Positions 24,848-33,366 are shown, numbered from the stretch's first letter. The stretch is 64,000 nucleotides of DNA from CAVQUE01 sp046290435 (GCA_046290435.1 JBKAGO010000070.1:124001-188000), one strand, 5' to 3'. The notes: a model not told the origin generated them from the sequence alone. Numbers and translations: made by a program.

Positions 24848-25660
24848 TCACTCGGCTGCGGCCATCTCCTCGACCATGGCGGCCGCCTCGGGATTCGTGG
24901 AGAGGAACTCCTGGAAGTCGGCCTCGATCTGCTGGGGGAGGACGCCCTGCTCCCAGTCGGGCACGGTGCCGCTCTCGGCCCAGAGGACCCACGGCTCGAG
25001 GTCTTCTTCGGGCTGTTGGCCGTGCGAGACCCGATTGTAGAGCGTCACCTCGAGGACCTCGAGGCCGCCCAACGACGCGAAGGCCGGCATCTGGCTGCCG
25101 AGAGCACCGGAGATGCGCTGGCCGCCGGGACGGTCCGGATTGCCATAGGGCGTACCTGCCGCAGGTGATCCGTTGACGACCCAGGCGACGTGCGATGCGA
25201 CATCGGGGAAGGTGAGCAGTACCTCACCGTCGTTGAGCTGGTAGCCGACACCGCCGCCACCGCCGGCACCATGACACGAGGCGCAGTTCGAGTAGATCCC
25301 GGATCCTGCGGCGATGGGACCGGCAGCTTCGCGGGTGGGCTCCTCGAGGGTGCCGTAGACCAGAAAGCCCCAGATCGGCAGGAACAGCGCCACCGGCGCC
25401 ATCCAGACGGGGATCTTCTTTCGGGACTTCGCTGCAGCGACCCAGGGGGCGATGGGTGCCGGTGGTTCGTAGGTCTCGATCTCGGTCGCGCTGTCGGCGA
25501 CGGGTGCCGGTGTGGCGGCGGCCGTCGTGGCCGGAACCGGTGCCGACTCGCCGGCGTCGGCCGCCGGAGCGGCCGCATCGCCGCCGTCGCCGGTCGACAG
25601 GCCGAGCGCAGCGCGGCGCTCACGTGAGCGCTGCAGGAGATAGTCGGGTACTTCGGTCAA
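24848..25660 (-). CDS. membrane-anchored monoheme cytochrome c
   Basis: The 270-residue product has, in order, a short N-terminal motif (TEVPDYLLQRSRERRAALG), an Ala/Pro/Asp-rich linker to about residue 70, one membrane helix (about 84-104) and an extracytoplasmic cytochrome c domain with CASCH at 126-130 and a likely axial Met in SQMPAFASLG. The start is taken as TTG 25660: GGAGG lies 7 nt upstream, and the TEVP N-terminus matches two other proteins of this window. A longer frame to 25741 exists. It is divergent from the bc operon and probably an electron carrier between the bc complex and a terminal oxidase. Confidence 0.85.
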   Translation of the reverse strand: MTEVPDYLLQRSRERRAALGLSTGDGGDAAAPAADAGESAPVPATTAAATPAPVADSATEIETYEPPAPIAPWVAAAKSRKKIPVWMAPVALFLPIWGFLVYGTLEEPTREAAGPIAAGSGIYSNCASCHGAGGGGGVGYQLNDGEVLLTFPDVASHVAWVVNGSPAAGTPYGNPDRPGGQRISGALGSQMPAFASLGGLEVLEVTLYNRVSHGQQPEEDLEPWVLWAESGTVPDWEQGVLPQQIEADFQEFLSTNPEAAAMVEEMAAAE

Positions 25661-25936
25661 CGCGATGCCTCCGTCGGCGTGGCGGTCGATCGTGGGTTCG
25701 GTCCGGGGTGCCCGCCGGCCCGCATCGCTGCGCGCCGGCACTCACCACGAACCACGATCGCAGACTGTACGCCTCCGAGACGGTAGCGCAGCAAGCCGTC
25801 GGGGTCGCGGCCCCGGATCGCCCCGGCGGTGACTCGGCCAGGGATGGCCGACGCGCGGCCCAGCGGGTGCGACGATGTGTCGGGTCGTTCGGCGAAGTGG
25901 TAGACCAGACGACCGGGTGTGCCGCTACCGCAGGGG

Positions 25937-25942
25937 TACACT
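25937..25942 (+). promoter_or_regulatory. -10 element of the bc operon promoter
   Basis: TACACT, identical to the -10 hexamers of the RsiG-like gene and hemB. The predicted transcription start (near 25949) falls inside the Rex-like palindrome. The -35 region is weak. Confidence 0.45.
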
Positions 25943-25945
25943 GAT

Positions 25946-25963
25946 TTGTGATCGGTTTCACGA
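25946..25963. promoter_or_regulatory. candidate Rex operator (ROP) of the bc operon
   Basis: TTGTGATCGGTTTCACGA matches the Rex consensus TTGTGAA-N4-TTCACAA at 12 of 14 informative positions. It begins 3 nt after the -10 hexamer, so bound Rex would cover the transcription start, as expected of a repressor. Rex is encoded at 11943. Confidence 0.68.
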
Positions 25964-25975
25964 GGAGAGCAACGC

Positions 25976-26572
25976 GTGGCCCAGAAACGGCCCATCGACA
26001 TCGCCGTGTTGAAGGTCTACGGCGCCATGCTCGGCGCCACGGTCGCCCTGTTCGGGATCCTGACGCTCTGGGTCTGGCTCACGAGCGACCAGAACGGCCA
26101 GGATCCCTTCTACATGAACACGGCGTTCACGCTGAGCTGGATCATCGGCGTCGTGCTGACCGCCGGCATCCTCGAGTTCGCCAAGCGCCGGCCCGCCGAC
26201 GCGCCGCTGTCATGGGGTGAGGCGAACGTCGGGGCGATGTACGTCTTCTTCCTGCTGTTCTGGGTGTACGGCATCGTCCCGCACCAGTTCCTGGTCTACG
26301 CCGACAACGAACTCGCCTGGCGTGTCGACCGCCTCGTCGTCGGCCCCACCGGTCTCGGTTTCACCAACGGCGAGGGCATCCTCTCGTGGATCCTGCCGTT
26401 CCAGGTCACCTACCTCGTGATTCGCGACATCTTCGCCGTGACCATCTACGGGCTCATCCTCGCCGGCAACGTCGCGATGTTCTTCGTGTGGCAGGGCCGG
26501 GGCAAGGTCGCTCCCACCGAGCAGGTCGAACAGTCCACCTACGGCCGACCACTGGTCAGGGAAGGGGTGTAG
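25976..26572 (+). CDS. bc-complex-associated multi-pass membrane protein, unknown
   Basis: A 198-residue protein with four or five hydrophobic helices (about 14-36, 44-62, 80-100, 128-146, 150-172), first gene of the bc operon. I do not recognise a family. The lumen-side segments carry aromatic residues (WVYGIVPHQFLVYADNELAWRVD) and there are no heme or FeS motifs. Its place ahead of the ferredoxin and cytochrome b genes suggests an accessory subunit of the quinol-oxidising complex. GTG 25976 follows an SD-like AGGAGAG. Confidence 0.75.
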   Translation: MAQKRPIDIAVLKVYGAMLGATVALFGILTLWVWLTSDQNGQDPFYMNTAFTLSWIIGVVLTAGILEFAKRRPADAPLSWGEANVGAMYVFFLLFWVYGIVPHQFLVYADNELAWRVDRLVVGPTGLGFTNGEGILSWILPFQVTYLVIRDIFAVTIYGLILAGNVAMFFVWQGRGKVAPTEQVEQSTYGRPLVREGV

Positions 26573-26575
26573 CCG

Positions 26576-26989
26576 ATGGGTACCGATGCCAACCCGCCGA
26601 TGCCGGAGTTCCGCGACGATTACGTCCTCCAGGAAGTCGATGCCGCCTGGCTGTCGCAGGCGGTCAAGCCCAAGCAGTTCATCCACATCGACCAGTCCGA
26701 GTGCATCATGTGCGAGGGCTGCGTGGACATCTGCCCGTGGAAGTGCATCCACATGGTCGCGCCGGGCGCCATCGACGAGGCCATCGGTACCGAGCTCCCC
26801 GGCTCCGACCCCAACGATCACGTCATCTTCACGATCGACGACGATGTGTGCACCCGGTGTGCACTCTGCGTCGACCGCTGCCCGACAGGTGTCATCATCC
26901 TCGGCAAGATCGGCGATCCGACCGCCGTCGGCGACGTCCACCAGAGAATGCCGAGCCACGGTTATGGCTACGGCATGCGTCTGGCCTAA
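26576..26989 (+). CDS. 2x[4Fe-4S] ferredoxin of the bc operon
   Basis: A 137-residue ferredoxin with two full CxxCxxCxxxC motifs: CIMCEGCVDICPWKC and CTRCALCVDRCPTG, separated by a longer linker (about 35 residues) than in clostridial ferredoxins. There is no membrane segment, so it should be cytoplasmic. A ferredoxin inside a cytochrome bc operon is unusual; it may be a subunit of the complex or an electron donor near it. It starts 3 nt after the preceding gene. Confidence 0.9.
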   Translation: MGTDANPPMPEFRDDYVLQEVDAAWLSQAVKPKQFIHIDQSECIMCEGCVDICPWKCIHMVAPGAIDEAIGTELPGSDPNDHVIFTIDDDVCTRCALCVDRCPTGVIILGKIGDPTAVGDVHQRMPSHGYGYGMRLA

Positions 26990-27049
26990 AACCGAGTTCG
27001 TACGAATCAACCCGCTCCGACCCGCAGACGACACACGAGGACCCAAAGC

Positions 27050-27826
27050 GTGCCCAAGCAACCCTTGAGCGAGCGGCTCAGCAAGAGCGCCAGCAACCTC
27101 ACCGACCAGGTCCAGAGTTCCCAGGCCTGGAACTCGATCTTCCGGCCAGGCTCCATCTTCCGCAAGGGCTACTCGGACAGCCCTCGTAACCGGTCATACG
27201 TGATCATGAACAGCGTGCTGTACCACCTCCACCCGGTGAAGGTGAAGCGTCACGCGGTCAAGGTCAGCTACACGCTGTGCCTCGGCGGGCTCAGCTTCTT
27301 CCTGTTCATCCTGCTGACCGTCACCGGCATCTTCCTGATGTTCTTCTACCGGCCCACCGCGGCCCAGGCCTGGGAGGACATCTACACCCTCCAGACCTCG
27401 GTGACCTTCGGCCTGCTCGTGCGCAACATGCACCGATGGGCCGCCCACCTGATGGTGTTGTCGGTGTTCCTGCACATGGCTCGGGTCTTCTACCACGGTG
27501 CCTACAAGGCGCCGCGGGAGTTCAACTGGGTCATCGGTGTCATCTTGTTGACGCTCACGCTGCTGCTGTCGTTCACCGGCTACCTGTTGCCGTGGGATCA
27601 GCTGGCGCTGTGGGCTGTGACGGTGGGAACCAACATGATGGGCTTCACGCCCGTGTTCGGCGACCAGGTGCGCTTCGTGCTCCTGGGAGGCGTCGAGATC
27701 GGCACCGACACACTGCTGCGCTGGTACGTGCTGCACGTGCTGATGCTGCCGTTCGTGATCGTCATCTTCATGGCGATCCACTTCTGGCGAGTTCGCAAGG
27801 ACGGAGGAATCTCGGGTCCCCTGTAG
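27050..27826 (+). CDS. cytochrome b6-like N-terminal cytochrome b subunit
   Basis: A 258-residue, four-helix cytochrome b of the quinol:cytochrome c reductase. Heme ligands are the His pairs HRWAAHLMVLSVFLH (spacing 14) and HVLMLPFVIVIFMAIH (spacing 15); the 15-residue spacing is that of b6 rather than bc1. Cys77 in YTLCLGG aligns with the b6 cysteine that binds heme ci/cn. A cytoplasmic N-terminus of about 70 residues precedes the first helix. Cytochrome b is split here: the second half is the next gene, 21 nt downstream. GTG 27050 is the start. Confidence 0.92.
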   Translation: MPKQPLSERLSKSASNLTDQVQSSQAWNSIFRPGSIFRKGYSDSPRNRSYVIMNSVLYHLHPVKVKRHAVKVSYTLCLGGLSFFLFILLTVTGIFLMFFYRPTAAQAWEDIYTLQTSVTFGLLVRNMHRWAAHLMVLSVFLHMARVFYHGAYKAPREFNWVIGVILLTLTLLLSFTGYLLPWDQLALWAVTVGTNMMGFTPVFGDQVRFVLLGGVEIGTDTLLRWYVLHVLMLPFVIVIFMAIHFWRVRKDGGISGPL

Positions 27827-27847
27827 GGCACCCGGGAAAGGACCACC

Positions 27848-28630
27848 ATGACCGAAGTTCCCGAGCATCTCCTCAAGAGGGCCCAGGCGGCACGAGAGCG
27901 TGCCGCCGGCCCGGCCGACGAGCCCGAGGCCGTCGACGCCGGATCCACTGCAGCGGCCGCATCGGGCGACGCTGCCGCCGAGAGCAAGATCCCTGCGCAC
28001 CTCCTCGAGCGGTCGAAGTCGGCCCGCGACCGGGCGTCGGGTGCCGTCGCCACCACGACGGCGCCACCTGCGGCCACAGCCGGCGGTGGTGCGGTAGCGG
28101 CAGCAGCGCCGCCACCGGTCGCCAGCGGACCCGGTGGTCACACCCAGCGCCTCTTGACGGTCGTCAAGTCCGGCTCCATCCAAGACGTCAAGCTCAAGCC
28201 CGTCGACAAGGTCCACGTCTGGCCGCATCTGCTGATCGTCGAGTTCGCAGCCGCGCTGGCGGTCACCGCGTTCACGCTCATCTTCTCGATCTTCGTCAAC
28301 GCACCGTTGCTCGAGCTCGCCAACTTCAACGAGACGCCCAACCCGTCGAAGGCTCCGTGGTACTTCCTCGGCCTCCAGGAACTCCTCACGCTGTTCCACC
28401 CGATGGTCGCCGGCGTGACGCTCCCGGGCATCGCCCTGTTCCTGTTGATCCTGGCGCCCTACGCGGACCGCAACCCGTCGAACAAGCCCGAGGATCGCAA
28501 GTTCATCGTCTCGCTGATGACGATCCACCTCATGTTCTGGGCCGTGCTGACCATGATCGGCTCGTTCTTCCGTGGCCCGGGCTTCAACTTCATCTACCCC
28601 TGGGCCGAAGGCATCTTCTTCGAGCTGTGA
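27848..28630 (+). CDS. subunit-IV-like C-terminal cytochrome b protein with repeated N-terminal motif
   Basis: A 260-residue protein. Residues 130-260 form the three-helix C-terminal half of cytochrome b (petD-like), with the quinol-site loop NPSKAPWYFLGLQELL in place of PEWY. In front lies an unusual Ala/Pro-rich cytoplasmic extension of about 115 residues with two copies of one short motif: TEVPEHLLKRAQAARERA at 2-19 and SKIPAHLLERSKSARDRA at 46-63. Related motifs start the cytochrome c at 25660 and NuoC2 at 49873. The family's usual length is about 160-170, so the extension is an addition. A strong SD (GGGAAAGGA) precedes the ATG. Confidence 0.9.
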   Translation: MTEVPEHLLKRAQAARERAAGPADEPEAVDAGSTAAAASGDAAAESKIPAHLLERSKSARDRASGAVATTTAPPAATAGGGAVAAAAPPPVASGPGGHTQRLLTVVKSGSIQDVKLKPVDKVHVWPHLLIVEFAAALAVTAFTLIFSIFVNAPLLELANFNETPNPSKAPWYFLGLQELLTLFHPMVAGVTLPGIALFLLILAPYADRNPSNKPEDRKFIVSLMTIHLMFWAVLTMIGSFFRGPGFNFIYPWAEGIFFEL

Positions 28631-28698
28631 TGCCCTCACCTTCACCAACCCACAGCGCCTCCGCACCGCGGTGCGGCGGCGTCCGTTAGGAGCGACCA

Positions 28699-29589
28699 AT
28701 GGAATTGCTCGCGATCATCATCCCCGTCATCGTCGTGCTCGTCGGTATCGTCGTGTTCGCCTCGACCCGACGCTCCGACGCCGAACGCGCCCAGGGCAAC
28801 TTGTCGCGCGAGACGCGTCAGCGTGATCGTGGCAGAGGCGCCACGGCCACCACGACGGCTGCCGACGACGTCGAAGAGCCTGTTGCCGCAGTCGTCACCG
28901 GCCGCGAGGTCGAGCGTGCCGCAGCGCTCGCCCGGCGCGATCCCGCCGAACTCGAGCTCGTGGGTTCCGGTGCACCTGTGCCGTGGATCCCACCCGACGA
29001 CGAGGCCATCGGTGTCGCTCGCCGTCAGTTCCTGAACCGCAGCATCATCGGCCTGATGGGCCTGTCGATCACCAGTTTCGGTGCGGCGATCGTCGCCTTC
29101 TTCTACGGCGGCGGCGGGGGCGGCGGCTTCGGTTCGGAGATCGACGTCGGCCTCATCCAGGACATCGAGGCCAACATCGACGGAGCCAACGGGTTCCTGT
29201 ACGTGCCCGAGGGGCGCATGTGGGTCACCCGCTATCCCGCCACCGCCATCACCAAGGCCGAGGGCGTCTACTCCGACCCCGAACTCAACGGCATGCGCGC
29301 CGGTCTCGTCGCGCTGTTCCAGAAGTGCCCGCACCTCGGCTGCCGCGTGCCCGAGTGCCTGACATCGCAGTGGTTCGAGTGCCCCTGCCACGGCACGCAG
29401 TACAACCGTGTCGGCGAGCGTCGCGGTGGACCAGCTCCCCGTGGCATGGACCGCTTCGCCATGTCGGTCTCGGCCGACAACCACTTCATCGTCGATACCG
29501 GCACGATCATCCAGGGCCCCCCGCTGGGCACCAACACCACGGGCCAGGAACCAGAAGGCCCCAGCTGTCTCGGCGAATCCAGCCACTGA
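28699..29589 (+). CDS. Rieske [2Fe-2S] protein of the bc complex
   Basis: A 296-residue Rieske protein. It has an N-terminal helix (about 3-20), a charged cytoplasmic linker, a twin-arginine segment (ARRQFLNR) before a second helix (about 115-138), then the Rieske domain with cluster motifs CPHLGC and CPCHG. The internal RR segment suggests that the second helix and the folded cluster domain are inserted by Tat, as known for actinobacterial QcrA. It should move electrons from quinol to the cytochrome c encoded next. Confidence 0.92.
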   Translation: MELLAIIIPVIVVLVGIVVFASTRRSDAERAQGNLSRETRQRDRGRGATATTTAADDVEEPVAAVVTGREVERAAALARRDPAELELVGSGAPVPWIPPDDEAIGVARRQFLNRSIIGLMGLSITSFGAAIVAFFYGGGGGGGFGSEIDVGLIQDIEANIDGANGFLYVPEGRMWVTRYPATAITKAEGVYSDPELNGMRAGLVALFQKCPHLGCRVPECLTSQWFECPCHGTQYNRVGERRGGPAPRGMDRFAMSVSADNHFIVDTGTIIQGPPLGTNTTGQEPEGPSCLGESSH

Positions 29590-29625
29590 TCCGGGCGCTG
29601 ACCAGCCCACCGACTCATCGCGGAA

Positions 29626-30957
29626 ATGGACCCAATGCTCATCCTCGCCAACTCGACTCAACGAACGATCGGTCTGGTCATCGCCCTGACCGTCGGCGTG
29701 GCCTTCGTGGTCTACGTGTTGGTCAATGTGTTCTCGACCGGAAAGGACGAGATCGGTGCCGAGCTCGAGCTCGCTCCGAATCGCAAGCCCTACTTCGACG
29801 ATGCCCAGCTCGAGACCAAGAAGCTCGACCTGTCGCTCGCATTCGGGGTGGGCACCCTGGCGATCATCGCGCTGGCCCTGCCGCTCTACTGGCTCGGTGA
29901 GCCAGGACGCCACGAGGGGTTCGTGGACAAGGTCGATGCCGCATGGGTGAGCCGGGGCGGCGAGCAGTACGAAGCCCTCTGCGCACAATGCCACGGCGCC
30001 AATGGCGTCGGTGGCGCTGCTGCCTACACCGTGCTCGACGAGCAGGGACGCTTCGTGACGACGGCGTCATGGTCGGCGCCGGCGCTCAACACCATCTTCT
30101 ACCGCTACAGCGAGGAAGAGATCACCTACGTCCTCGACTGGGGGCGGCCGCAGTCCCCGATGCCGGCATGGGGCGGCCCGGGCGGCGGACCGCTCACGTC
30201 GCAGCAGCTCGAGGAGCTCGTCACCTGGATGCGAACCATCCAGCTGACGCCCGAGGAGATGCAGGCGAACGTCCAGCAGGGTCTGCGTGACGCGGTCTTC
30301 GCCATACCGCGTGAGGAGAATCCCGAGCTGTTCGAGACGGCGAGCCTCGACGACGGTGCCAGTGCGGCCGACATCGTGGCCGCGCGCGAAGCGCAGCGCG
30401 AGATCTACGCCGTCTACAACGAGCTGATACCGGGCTTCGGCGACCTCCTCGAGGAGGAGGCCGAGTTGACTGCCTCCGGAGATGCGTCGATCGAGGAGAT
30501 CGAGGCCAACCGGACGGCTCAGCAGGAAGCCCTCGACGGCTACCTCGTGACGCTCGAGCAAGAAGACATCGAGGCCTACGGCGGGCTCCTGTTCAACAAC
30601 AGCGCGAGCGGGGGCGCCTACAACTGTGCGCGCTGCCACACCGCTGGTTGGTCGTGGGGCTCGGGCGCGGTCCTCGAAGCCAGTCCGGAACTCGAAGGAC
30701 TGGTCCCGGCCGAGATCCCCGGAAGCGGTGGGTTCGGACCGAGCCTGATCGGCGTCTCCGACTCGTTCGCTTCGCCCGAGTCGATGCAGCGCTTCATCAG
30801 CGGCGGTTGCGAGAACAATCTCCAGTACGGCCTCAACGGCGTGTGCGACGGAGGCCAGATGCCCGGGTACGGCCAATCGGCCACGGACCTGAGCGGGGCG
30901 ACGCTGACCGAGGACCAGATCGCCGCGATCGTGGCCTATGAGAGGGGACTCGAATGA
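29626..30957 (+). CDS. membrane-bound diheme cytochrome c of the bc complex
   Basis: A 443-residue protein with two N-terminal helices (about 13-35 and 70-90) and two c-type heme sites, CAQCH (119-123) and CARCH (334-338), set about 215 residues apart by a helical, Glu-rich insert. It probably takes the place of cytochrome c1/f and passes electrons on to an oxidase or to the divergent monoheme cytochrome. Diheme cytochromes are typical of actinobacterial QcrC, but the wide gap between hemes is unusual. The stop overlaps the next start (ATGA). Confidence 0.9.
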   Translation: MDPMLILANSTQRTIGLVIALTVGVAFVVYVLVNVFSTGKDEIGAELELAPNRKPYFDDAQLETKKLDLSLAFGVGTLAIIALALPLYWLGEPGRHEGFVDKVDAAWVSRGGEQYEALCAQCHGANGVGGAAAYTVLDEQGRFVTTASWSAPALNTIFYRYSEEEITYVLDWGRPQSPMPAWGGPGGGPLTSQQLEELVTWMRTIQLTPEEMQANVQQGLRDAVFAIPREENPELFETASLDDGASAADIVAAREAQREIYAVYNELIPGFGDLLEEEAELTASGDASIEEIEANRTAQQEALDGYLVTLEQEDIEAYGGLLFNNSASGGAYNCARCHTAGWSWGSGAVLEASPELEGLVPAEIPGSGGFGPSLIGVSDSFASPESMQRFISGGCENNLQYGLNGVCDGGQMPGYGQSATDLSGATLTEDQIAAIVAYERGLE

Positions 30958-32171
30958 TCGGGGCATCTGTCCTGGCAGCGGCAGGCGATGCCGCGATGAT
31001 CCTGGCCGGCATCTCCTGGGAGCCCGAGATCCGGGGCGTGCTCGTCGTGCTCGTCGGCGGCACCGTGCTCTTCGGCAGCGTCTGGCTGCTGTTGACCACC
31101 AACATCGGCAACCGGGTCGGTTCGCTCAACGCGCTGGCCGGCTTCTTCGGCTGGATGTTCATCATGGGTGCCGTGTGGTGGATCTACGGGTTCGGCCTCA
31201 TCGGCACCACGCCGACATGGGAGCCCAAGGAGATCGTCTTCGGCGACCTCTCCTCGGCGGCCACCGGCAGCGTCAACGATCTCGGCGACGCCACCCTCGT
31301 CGATGCCCCGACGCTGGTCTCCACCTTCTGCCCGGGTCTCGTCGAGGCAACCGTCGAGCTCCAGCGCACCCGCGTCGTCGACCCCGAAGGCGTCCACTCC
31401 CTCGACCAGTTCTACGAGGCGCCCGCTGATCGGCCCTGGTGCCTCAGCGAGGAACTCGGCGAGTTGCTGGCCATCGACGCCGAGACCATCACCGAGAACC
31501 TCATCGCCGCGAACGAGGCGCTCGATCCCGACGATCCCCGCTTCCTGGACGAAGAGGCACTGCAGGAGCGCATCGACACCACTCTCGACGACGAGTTCCG
31601 GCGCGACGCCCAGCTCACCCTGAGTGCGGTGGCGTCGGTGTCGCCCGAGCTGATCGAGGCGGGCAAGGAAGACGGCGTCGTCGACGCGCGCGGCTGGACG
31701 TTGATCTCCAACGCCGAAGCCGGCGAGGCCCAGTCCACCGCCGACGCGTTCTTGAACGAGTCGTCGATCGACCCGTTCGACAACAGCGGCCAGTTCCTGG
31801 TCCTCAACACCTTCCAGAAGGGTGGCAAGCCGGACCGGGCCAGCGACAGTGTGATCGACCGGGTGTGGAACGAGATCCGCAACACGGTGTTGTTCTGGCA
31901 CCCGACCAACACCATCGTGGTGCAGGTCGCGCCCACCCTCGACAAGGAAGCACTGCCGGGGCAGCCACCACCGTTCCCCGAGGTCGATCAGAGCGGTCAG
32001 ATCATCTCGGTGGTCATGGAACGCGACCTCGGCACCCGGCGGCTGCCCGCAGCGCTCACGACCATCGGCTCGTTGATCCTGTTCCTGGCGATCTGCTGGA
32101 TGATGCACACCCGCGACAAGGAACTGCGTCAACGGCTCGACGAGTGGGACCCCGCTACGGCGGCCCGATGA
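30954..32171 (+). CDS. bc-operon membrane protein of unknown function
   Basis: A 405-residue protein with two N-terminal helices (about 24-46 and 56-80), a soluble domain of roughly 280 residues rich in Asp/Glu, and one C-terminal helix (about 363-383) followed by a basic/acidic tail. There are no CxxCH or FeS motifs; only two or three cysteines are present. I recognise no family. Translational coupling to the diheme cytochrome (ATGA) and the 23-nt gap to nuoA suggest a structural or assembly role at the bc complex or between it and complex I. Confidence 0.72.
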   Translation: MIGASVLAAAGDAAMILAGISWEPEIRGVLVVLVGGTVLFGSVWLLLTTNIGNRVGSLNALAGFFGWMFIMGAVWWIYGFGLIGTTPTWEPKEIVFGDLSSAATGSVNDLGDATLVDAPTLVSTFCPGLVEATVELQRTRVVDPEGVHSLDQFYEAPADRPWCLSEELGELLAIDAETITENLIAANEALDPDDPRFLDEEALQERIDTTLDDEFRRDAQLTLSAVASVSPELIEAGKEDGVVDARGWTLISNAEAGEAQSTADAFLNESSIDPFDNSGQFLVLNTFQKGGKPDRASDSVIDRVWNEIRNTVLFWHPTNTIVVQVAPTLDKEALPGQPPPFPEVDQSGQIISVVMERDLGTRRLPAALTTIGSLILFLAICWMMHTRDKELRQRLDEWDPATAAR

Positions 32172-32194
32172 GCTGCGACACCGGAGGTAACTGA

Positions 32195-32674
32195 GTGCTC
32201 GGACAGTACCTACCGATCCTGGCCCTGATCATCCTCGGGGTGCTCTTCGCTGCGATCAGCTTCATCGCCTCTCGGCTCTTCGCGCCTCGACGCTCGACGC
32301 TGGCCAAGACGGCTCCCTACGAGTGCGGCATCGTCCCCACCCAGGACACGCCCGAGCGCTTTCCCGTGAAGTTCTTCCTGGTCGCCATGATCTTCATCGT
32401 CTTCGACATCGAGATCATCTTCTTGTACCCCTGGGCCACCATCTTCGGCGAGCTCGGCCTCTTCGGTCTGGTCGCCATGTTGATCTTCGCCTTCGCCGTG
32501 TTCGAGTCGTTCGTGTACCTGATCGGCAATGGCGCCATCGACTGGGGCCCCGTCAATCGCGCCCGACGCCAGGAACTGGTCGATCCTGCCCGCACCGCGA
32601 ACAGCACCGTGCGCCGTGTCGGTCACGAGGGCCGGTTCCAGGAGAACGCGCCCGTCGAGACCGAGGCAGCCTGA
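32195..32674 (+). CDS. nuoA: NADH-quinone oxidoreductase subunit A (complex I-1)
   Basis: A 159-residue NuoA with three membrane helices and the conserved loop PYECGI and [23 protein letters not shown]-terminal extension of about 40 polar residues follows the last helix. GTG 32195 is the start, after GGAGG. It is the first of fourteen co-directional nuo genes. NuoA lies at the junction of the quinone channel with NuoH and NuoJ. Confidence 0.96.
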   Translation: MLGQYLPILALIILGVLFAAISFIASRLFAPRRSTLAKTAPYECGIVPTQDTPERFPVKFFLVAMIFIVFDIEIIFLYPWATIFGELGLFGLVAMLIFAFAVFESFVYLIGNGAIDWGPVNRARRQELVDPARTANSTVRRVGHEGRFQENAPVETEAA

Positions 32675-33273
32675 TGCCGTCGCTCCCGATCATCGGCGAG
32701 GTCGGCAAGGTCGCCGATCACGGGCTGGAAGGCCTCGACCACAACTTCTTGACCGGTCGTCTCGAAGATCTGGTCAAGTGGTCGCGTAGCCGCAGCATGT
32801 GGCCGGCCACCTTCGGCCTGGCGTGCTGCGCACTCGAGATGATGGCCACCGGATCCGCGCACTACGACCTGTCGCGCTGGGGCATGGAGGTCTTCCGCGC
32901 ATCGCCACGCCAGGCCGACCTGATGATCGTCGCCGGTCGGGTGTCGCAGAAGATGGCCCCGGTGCTGCGTCAGATCCACGACCAGATGATGGAGCCCAAG
33001 TGGGTCATCTCGATGGGTGTGTGCGCCAGCAGCGGTGGCATGTTCAACAACTACGCGCTGGTGCAGGGCGTCGACCAGATCGTCCCCGTCGACGTCTATG
33101 CGCCCGGGTGCCCGCCGGGCCCCGAGACGCTGATGCACGCGATCCTCACGCTGCATGCCAAGGTCGAGGACGGCGAGCTCACCCAGCGCCGCCAGGCCGG
33201 AGGCGGGGGTGCGGGGATCATGGTCGAACAGCGCGACGGCCAGACGGCAACGCAGGTCGTGATCAGCCGCTGA
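32674..33273 (+). CDS. nuoB: NADH-quinone oxidoreductase subunit B (complex I-1)
   Basis: A 199-residue NuoB that carries cluster N2, the last FeS centre before quinone. The ligands are seen in [24 protein letters not shown] and [10 protein letters not shown]. The N-terminal helix and Gly-rich tail (AGGGGAG) are typical of actinobacteria. ATG 32674 overlaps the nuoA stop (TGATG). A 93-nt gap follows before nuoC, with no clear gene. Confidence 0.96.
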   Translation: MPSLPIIGEVGKVADHGLEGLDHNFLTGRLEDLVKWSRSRSMWPATFGLACCALEMMATGSAHYDLSRWGMEVFRASPRQADLMIVAGRVSQKMAPVLRQIHDQMMEPKWVISMGVCASSGGMFNNYALVQGVDQIVPVDVYAPGCPPGPETLMHAILTLHAKVEDGELTQRRQAGGGGAGIMVEQRDGQTATQVVISR

Positions 33274-33366
33274 CCGCGGCGTGATGTCCCGAAGGGCACA
33301 TGGTCCCCGGCAGCGGCGCGTGCGGTGGGCGATGATGTGGGTGGCCACGAGGAATGAGGAACGACG

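Larger units (their letters stand above)
25661..25975. other. 315-bp divergent control region between the cytochrome c gene and the bc operon
   Basis: No coding frame here is convincing. It contains the SD of the cytochrome c gene (minus strand, GGAGG), the bc operon promoter (-10 TACACT 25937-25942), the Rex-like palindrome 25946-25963 and an SD-like AGGAGAG just before GTG 25976. I see nothing else in 25675-25930. Confidence 0.6.

Noticed and set aside
24826..24848. GCCGCCGGGG/GCCGCCGGGC as a terminator hairpin
   Set aside because: The two halves are direct, not inverted, repeats and cannot form a stem.
33274..33366. A small gene in the 93-nt nuoB-nuoC gap
   Set aside because: The only frame runs on into nuoC out of frame and is Arg-rich; it shows no coupling like the nuoE-flanking elements.
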